Part shown: positions 59,301 through 64,000 of the stretch, piece after piece
Position numbering within the stretch: position 1 is the stretch's first letter
Layout of the letters: each line of letters begins with the position of its first letter
Notes under the pieces: generated by a model
Seen by the model: only the letters and a program-made list of their open reading frames with translations
What the model was told of the DNA's origin: nothing
Database searches by the model: none
Assembly (NCBI GenBank): GCA_023853785.1
Contig: JAJIRX010000256.1
Coordinates: 1-64,000, forward strand
Source: Psilocybe azurescens
Taxonomy: Eukaryota > Basidiomycota > Agaricomycetes > Agaricales > Agrocybaceae
Length of the DNA: 64,000 bases
Reading direction: 5' to 3'
Translations under genes and position numbers: made by a program

Positions 59301-61090
59301 CAGGAATGGAGACACTACATTCAAGGATCTGAACATACGACGATCATCCATTCTGACCACAAGAACCTGACCTACTTCAGAAGCCCAAGAAACCTGAACA
59401 GACGGCAAGCTCGATGGTCATTATACCTATCCGAATTCGATCTGAAACTAATCCATATGCCCGGAACGAAAATGATTCAATCTGATGCTTTATCGAGAAG
59501 GCCAGATTTTATACCAGACAAAGACCATGATAATGAAGATGTGACTCTACTACCGGAAGAACTTTTCGTCAATCTAATCGACACCGAACTACAACAAAAA
59601 TCATTGATTCGGAAGAATTCGACACAGATATTGCAGAAGTCTTGAAGGCTCTATTGCAAAAGGACCATCGAACTTACGAACCGACCTTGACGACTGGAAA
59701 ACGGAGGAATTCAATGGGAAAAATGTTATCTTTTATAAAGATAAAACATATATACCGAAGAACCAAAATCTACGCCAACAAATTGTAAAATCTTTTCATG
59801 ATCTACCATCGGCAGGACACCCGGAGAACTAGAAACTTACAATGCAGTAAAGGCACATTACTGGTGGCCTGGGCTACGATCCTTCGGTAAAACAATACGT
59901 CAAAGGCTGCGGAATCTGTCAACAATTCAAGATTAACAGAAATCCCTCTCACCCATCTTTCATGCCAATTGCTGGACCAACTTCTACACGACCATTTGCA
60001 AACTGTTCAATGGACTTTCTAACCGACTTACCACCGGTTAAAAACAGCGCAGGACAGATTGTGGATGCACTCATGGTCGTGGTAGACCATGGGCTTACTA
60101 AGGGGTGATTTTAATACCTTGCCGGAAGAAAGGGAAACCAGGAGAGGCACTTGACGTAGAAGGAGCAGCTCAACTCTTACTTGACAATCTTTTCAAACGA
60201 TTCGGACTCCCAGACAGCATTATCTCAGACCGAGACCCCTATTCACCGCGAAAGGTCTTCCAAGAACTCATGAAACTCTTAGGGATCAAGTCCAAATTAA
60301 CGACGGCTTATCATCCAATAGGAGACGGAACCACCGAGCGATTCAACCAAGAAATAGAAGCCTACCTATCCATCTATTGTTCTTCACACCCAACCGATTG
60401 GAACAAGTCAGTTGGAACATTAGAATTCACTCACAACAACAGAAAACACTCCGAAAGGGTCAAAACCCCGTTCGAACTCACCCTAGGTTCATCTCCGCTG
60501 GCCATTCCACTCGCATTTGAGAACACCAAAGCCCCATCTGTGGAAGAAAAGTCAAACATCTCCTGAGAGATCGAGAAGAAGCGTTAGCCGCCCATGAACT
60601 TGCAAGACAAAGGATAGCCGAGCGACGAAAATCGACCTTCAAACCGTTTGAGAAAGGAACGAAAGTTTGGCTAGACTCCATAACATCTCCACGAGGTACC
60701 ATTCAAAGATGAAACCAAAACGAGAAGGCCCGTTCACAATCACAGAAGTCTTGGGACCTCTCACTTACAGACTCAAAATACCCAAGATATGGAAGATCCA
60801 TGACGTCTTCCACGCCACTCTACTCATGCCATATAACGAGACAGAAACATACGGACCGAATTTCCTAGACCACCACCCGAAATCAAAAATAAAGAAGAAC
60901 ACTGGGAAGTCGAAACCATTCTGAATCACAGAAAGACAGGACGAAAACCCAAGAAAGGAAAGCAAAAATATCAATACCTTATCAAATGGACAGGATTCCC
61001 TATCTCCGAAGCAACGTGGGAAAAGATGATGACGCGTTCGACGACGACAACGAGACTCTTAAAGAATACCACCAATTACACAAACTCTGA
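56330..61090 (+). pseudogene. Gypsy Gag-Pol with chromodomain, frameshifted
   Basis: Gag: KPTPFNGERFKSKKFLQECI near 56,580, continuing in another frame (PTYKEFIDEFQKAFKPEEED). Zinc knuckle CFRCKQTGHLAVDCP at about 57,248-57,292. Protease site LIDSGAGGKFID at about 57,608. RT from about 58,230 with KLDIRQGYNNVRI, FGLCNSPATFQ and YMDDILIF (about 58,705). RNase [21 protein letters not shown] and [12 protein letters not shown]. Integrase: zinc-finger half near 59,816-59,930 (HYWWPGL, CGICQQF), then VVVDHGLTKG, GLPDSIISDRDP and YHPIGDGTTERFNQ. Chromodomain near 60,905-61,070 (YQYLIKWTGFP, EATWEK). Frame changes occur at about 56,770, 57,130, 57,660, 58,230, 58,360, 59,155, 59,640 and 60,105, so it cannot make a full polyprotein although its LTRs look young. 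Confidence 0.9.
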
Positions 61091-61107
61091 TCACCGCTAC
61101 CACTCTG

Positions 61108-61647
61108 ATGCCTCGCCTTCTCCGACGTATTGCCTCTTCTTTCACTCGAAACTCCGAAACAAACCAACTCGAAACCCCTATCTTTGCTACCCCTCTGGCT
61201 GATCAGACTGTGGAAGAGCTTGAGACACTGCAAAGAGAAATTCTCACCGCATACAACGAAACAATTGATCGGAAGGAGACAGCAAAACAGAACTACCGCC
61301 CAGCTGCTGCTAAAGCTGCCCATCACCAAGCCAGATCTCTACGCCTCAAACTAAATCTGGTCGAACGAGAGCTCCATCGACGCCTTCCACTGATCGCCAA
61401 AGTAGTTAAAAGGCCAAGTCGTTCTACCTCTAAACCATACCTCCAATTACCAGAACAATGCAACATGTCTTTCATCAATACTCCCGCTGCTTCTTCCTCT
61501 TCTACTCCCGCCAACCCACGTCTGCAAGGCAAACAACCTGCCATACCCGTTACGCTCAAACACTGTCAACTCCTGAAGCCCTGGACCTCTTCACCTGACG
61601 ACGCCAGAATCGCCAACACCACAGGCGAACCATACGGAGACTATTGA
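61108..61647 (+). CDS. Extra intact ORF of the Gypsy element, unknown function
   Basis: A 179-codon frame starts 18 bp after the chromodomain end (ATG 61108, MPRLLRRIASSFTRNSETNQ) and stops before the polypurine tract. The middle is Leu/Arg/Glu-rich and likely helical or coiled (EELETLQREILTAYNETIDR); the C-terminal third is Ser/Pro-rich and disordered. It occupies the place of an env-like or accessory gene but shows no signal peptide or membrane segment. Unlike gag-pol it is unbroken. It could also be a tail once fused to Pol. Confidence 0.5.
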   Translation: MPRLLRRIASSFTRNSETNQLETPIFATPLADQTVEELETLQREILTAYNETIDRKETAKQNYRPAAAKAAHHQARSLRLKLNLVERELHRRLPLIAKVVKRPSRSTSKPYLQLPEQCNMSFINTPAASSSSTPANPRLQGKQPAIPVTLKHCQLLKPWTSSPDDARIANTTGEPYGDY

Positions 61648-61697
61648 GCCCACTGAAGTAATGGACTTCACTCCTTCTGAGGCATAAGGAGTGTAGT

Positions 61698-61707
61698 ACG
61701 GGGGTAA
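61698..61707 (+). promoter_or_regulatory. Gypsy polypurine tract
   Basis: ACGGGGGTAA directly precedes the 3' LTR. Confidence 0.65.
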
Positions 61708-62210
61708 TGTTATGACAAGTCTTTTTTCTTTTTTCTTTTCTCTTTCTTTTCTTTTCTTTTCCTTTTCTTTGTCATCTTTCACATCATTGATACATCATCG
61801 TACGCTCTGATGAACTTTACTTTCACTTCCATCTTTTATGATACATCTTTTGATGAACATTTGATCTGTTTCTCTTATTCTTATATACATCTGCTGATGA
61901 ACATTCAAACTCGTTTCAACTTGATCTGTTTCTTCTATTCTTATATACATCTGCTGATGAACATTCAAACTTGTTTCAACTTGATCTGTTTCTTCTATTC
62001 TTATATACATCTGCTGATGAACATTCAATCTCGTTTCAACTAGCTGTACAGTTCATAGTATTTATACAAGGGAGCATCTACTGTATTCTTTAGCTAGTTC
62101 TTGAGAATCCAACCTGCTTAACCTGCTCTACTCTGAACTTGAACTTGTTCTTGTAAACGATTGGTGGTTAGATTACGCACACTGCGTGATTCTAACTTGA
62201 GATCGTAACA
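61708..62210 (+). repeat. Gypsy 3' LTR
   Basis: Direct repeat of 55,778-56,279 with the same three 60-bp units, followed by the GATTG target duplication. Confidence 0.95.
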
Positions 62211-62970
62211 GATTGAAGATGTGGCCCAACATCTTGCTGAAGAAGGCATGTCTTTTTCGCACATATCTCACCCTAGACCCACTCCCATCAATGATTTCTT
62301 TGTCTGGGATCGAAGCAGCAATTCCTCGGCATAGCACCAACTACACATTTACTGTCGACAATTACCAGACATATCTTTCAGACTGCAATCGACTCCTGTC
62401 CACCCCTTGTGGCTGAGCAGCTATTCTTCAAGGGGGCATTGTAGGCCACCTCACCAAAGAGTGTCTTGGAGTCGACACAGTCCTCTCTGGCCCTTCTTCA
62501 ATAGTAACTACCTATCGTCTTGGTTGTTCCGTTGACCACTCCCAAGGGACTTTTTGGGATGACAATCTCACTGACAATGAACTTGCCATAATCTGTGGGA
62601 TGTTTTACTGCCATACTGGTTTGTTACATGTTCATTAAGTCTATTGGTATCTAACCATATTTTAGGAAATCAAGACCAAATTGCAAAACTCTCATGGTGG
62701 CTGCTGCCTGAATATTGGGACCAAGCGAGTAACTCGTTCAACTGGGGACATTGGACGGAATGGGATGAACACTGGTATCAAGAGCATTTGCTGAAGATCC
62801 AAGATGGGAAAGTCCTGCCTCTTAGCCATACGAGATGGTGGTGTAAATTGAAGTCGGTGCCTTCTTGGAGAAAGGTCACAATGATAAATCTTGAACAATC
62901 GAACAAATATGTGCATCTCTTCCCATTGCCTAGACCTTCAATTTTTATCCACTTTGATTCCATACCATAG
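62211..62970 (+). pseudogene. Large unknown mushroom protein, 3' part
   Basis: Immediately after the GATTG duplication the host frame resumes with EDVAQHLAEEGMSFSHI, continuing the sentence cut at 55,777. Later parts in shifted frames are YTFTVDNYQTYLSDCNRLL, LTDNELAIICGMFYCHTG and LSWWLLPEYWDQASN followed by WGHWTEWDEHWY, near the normal end of this family. A TGA at about 62,413 and frame changes show decay. An intron fits near 62,625-62,665. The gene ends about 490 bp before the right terminal repeat of the large element. Confidence 0.55.
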
Positions 62971-63419
62971 CTCAGCCTTGGCTTTCCGCATCAGGTCACT
63001 GTGAGTCTGTGACCTCCATCGAATCCTGATTGGCAAGTCACATGGAGGGGTGATAATTATTACTACTTGTTAAATATGTCATTTTTGCAAAAATTTTACC
63101 AACGGCAAAAACAATTGAGAAAGTTTAAGTTTGAGTGTCAAGAAAAGAATTGGTATGGATTTCTTTTTTGTTCCTTTTTTTCTCCTTATACAAATTTGAT
63201 CTATTTTTGTCCATAATATTTGGGCAAAATGTGTTGTGTATGCCTGATTTGCCCTCCCAATAAAGTTACAATTGAAGCAATATTTTATTAAGACTACAAT
63301 AAACTAAATATGCAACATTTTATCGGTCTGCAATTGTTACTAAAAGGAGACCTTTTAGTGACATTTTACCTGTACTATTATCTGACTAAAACTAAAACAA
63401 GCAAACTGATCTTTTATGA
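62971..63419. other. Right subterminal region of the large element
   Basis: AT-rich, no gene. Contains AAAATTTTACC (63,090), ATTTGCCCTCCC (63,247) and GTGACATTTTACC (about 63,358); the last is also found at 23,049 near the left end. Such repeated words near CACTA-type ends usually bind transposase. Confidence 0.45.
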
Positions 63420-63461
63420 AGATTTTGCCCTATCTAAAAATGGCCTCTGCCAGCAGTGTTA
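63420..63461 (-). repeat. Right terminal inverted repeat plus TA target site
   Basis: Read on the minus strand it gives TA, ACACTGCTGGCAG, AGGCCATTTTTAGATAGGGC and AAAATCT. It is the partner of the left repeat at 22,710-22,748. Confidence 0.7.
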
Positions 63462-64000
63462 CACAGGGACCCAGTGAGGGCGCAATGTCAAGAATCTATC
63501 TTTGTGCGAATATATTTCCTGTTTTGTCTTTAATAACGTGACATGAACATGAATTGCTTTTGTAAACTGGCTTCTCCCGAGTTATTTTTTTGCTGAATGA
63601 TGCGCTTCGTAATTGGCGAGTCTAGAGCTTTCAAGCGAGTCAGATGATTTGAGGAGGCAGAATCTCGTGATTCCGTATGGTTGGGTGAAAGTGACTACAT
63701 AGGGTTCAGGTCACGTGATCCTATACCACTTGAAGTTGAGATGTGAAGCCAGACATGTTATGTTGTGGTTAGCCTATATAATCACCTTGAGCATGTGTTA
63801 TAGTGTAGTTGACTCACTAGTAAAATGCTAGAAGGAGACCTTTAAGTATCTACACACAGATACACACTGAAAGTATTAAGAAAATTCTAATAGAATTGGG
63901 AGGTGAGTGGGTGCAATTTTATGGATTCCTCCTGAGGAGGTGGTTTGAGGAAGAAAAACTTGGGTGTACTCACATGTCCTTCATCAAGGAAACTCATTGC
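63462..64000. other. Right flank outside the large element, no gene seen
   Basis: No open frame or repeat is supported here. The word AGGAGACCTTTTA at about 63,350 inside the element and AGGAGACCTTTAA at 63,834 outside is the only shared motif noticed. Confidence 0.4.

Larger units (their letters stand above)
55778..62210 (+). mobile_element. Gypsy LTR retrotransposon (chromovirus), recent insertion
   Basis: LTRs of 502 and 503 bp (55778-56279 and 61708-62210) begin TGTTATGACAAG and end GATCGTAACA. The exact 5-bp duplication GATTG flanks them (55773-55777 and 62211-62215). The LTRs seem identical except for length changes in the T/C-rich tract near their start. Order is Gag, protease, RT, RNase H, integrase, chromodomain, then an extra ORF. 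The insertion splits the large unknown gene. Confidence 0.95.
22712..63459. mobile_element. Giant Plavaka-type (CACTA-like) element, about 40.7 kb with nested insertions
   Basis: Both ends begin ACACTGCTGGCAG and stay alignable for about 37-40 bp. Both are flanked outside by TA, fitting a 2-bp target duplication of the CACTA/CMC group. A Plavaka-type transposase gene ends about 510 bp inside the left end, and a gene of an uncharacterised mushroom family ends about 490 bp inside the right end. GTGACATTTTACC recurs subterminally at both sides (about 23,049 and 63,358). Six core genes lie between: transposase(-), WD40(-), VTTPVQR-repeat gene(+), a minus-strand unknown, an acidic coiled-coil gene(+) and the final large gene(+). 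Nested insertions add about 23.6 kb, leaving a core near 17.2 kb. An alternative is that the two matching ends belong to two separate elements. Confidence 0.6.

Noticed and set aside
22710..63461. A Starship-type giant element
   Set aside because: No tyrosine recombinase (DUF3435 captain) was recognised; terminal repeats and a CACTA-like transposase fit another mechanism.

Overview
This window is nuclear DNA of a mushroom-forming basidiomycete (Agaricomycetes). The signs are GT-AG introns of about 50-120 bp with CTNAY-like branch points, NACHT NTPases with the N-terminal GG...NVQGDYHH signature common in mushrooms, F-box/LRR genes, and Plavaka and KDZ transposases. I cannot name the species. 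Family recognition comes from memory of domain signatures; no search was run.

Positions 1-22,709 are GC-richer chromosomal sequence. After a repeat-rich first kilobase and one small hypothetical ORF, a module of a NACHT NTPase gene followed by an F-box gene occurs twice (about 2,481-9,000 and 11,157-17,100), with a third F-box relic (about 9,371-10,112) between them. Both NACHT copies carry frameshifts, some private and one apparently shared. Of the F-box copies only the one at 16,305-18,145 is close to intact. A conserved small gene with an N-terminal Cys-Cys pair (19,759-21,180) is the best candidate for a normal functional gene.

Positions 22,712-63,459 look like one very large nested mobile element. 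Its ends are matching inverted repeats (ACACTGCTGGCAG...) flanked by TA. A Plavaka-type (CACTA-like) transposase gene ends 0.5 kb inside the left end, and a large uncharacterised gene ends 0.5 kb inside the right end. Between them lie a WD40 gene and three more uncharacterised gene families. At least seven younger insertions sit inside: two solo Gypsy LTRs, three elements with shared KDZ-like termini (one, at 40,207-46,903, encodes a KDZ transposase), a Copia element (48,641-53,323, target duplication GCCAG) and a Gypsy chromovirus (55,778-62,210, target duplication GATTG). Several insertions break host reading frames that can still be followed on both sides. Subtracting them leaves a core of about 17.2 kb.

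Three of the spaces between core genes hold clusters of a hairpin family. It has a fixed centre (CTRG-ACAC-CCAG or its complement) and outer arms that change together. One pair of these clusters forms a direct repeat around the WD40 gene and its neighbour. This hairpin-punctuated gene set inside a Plavaka-type element is the least ordinary feature of the window. Most coding sequences in the element are broken by single-base indels or nonsense changes, so it looks like a decaying copy. An alternative for part of the damage is uncorrected indel error in the assembly.
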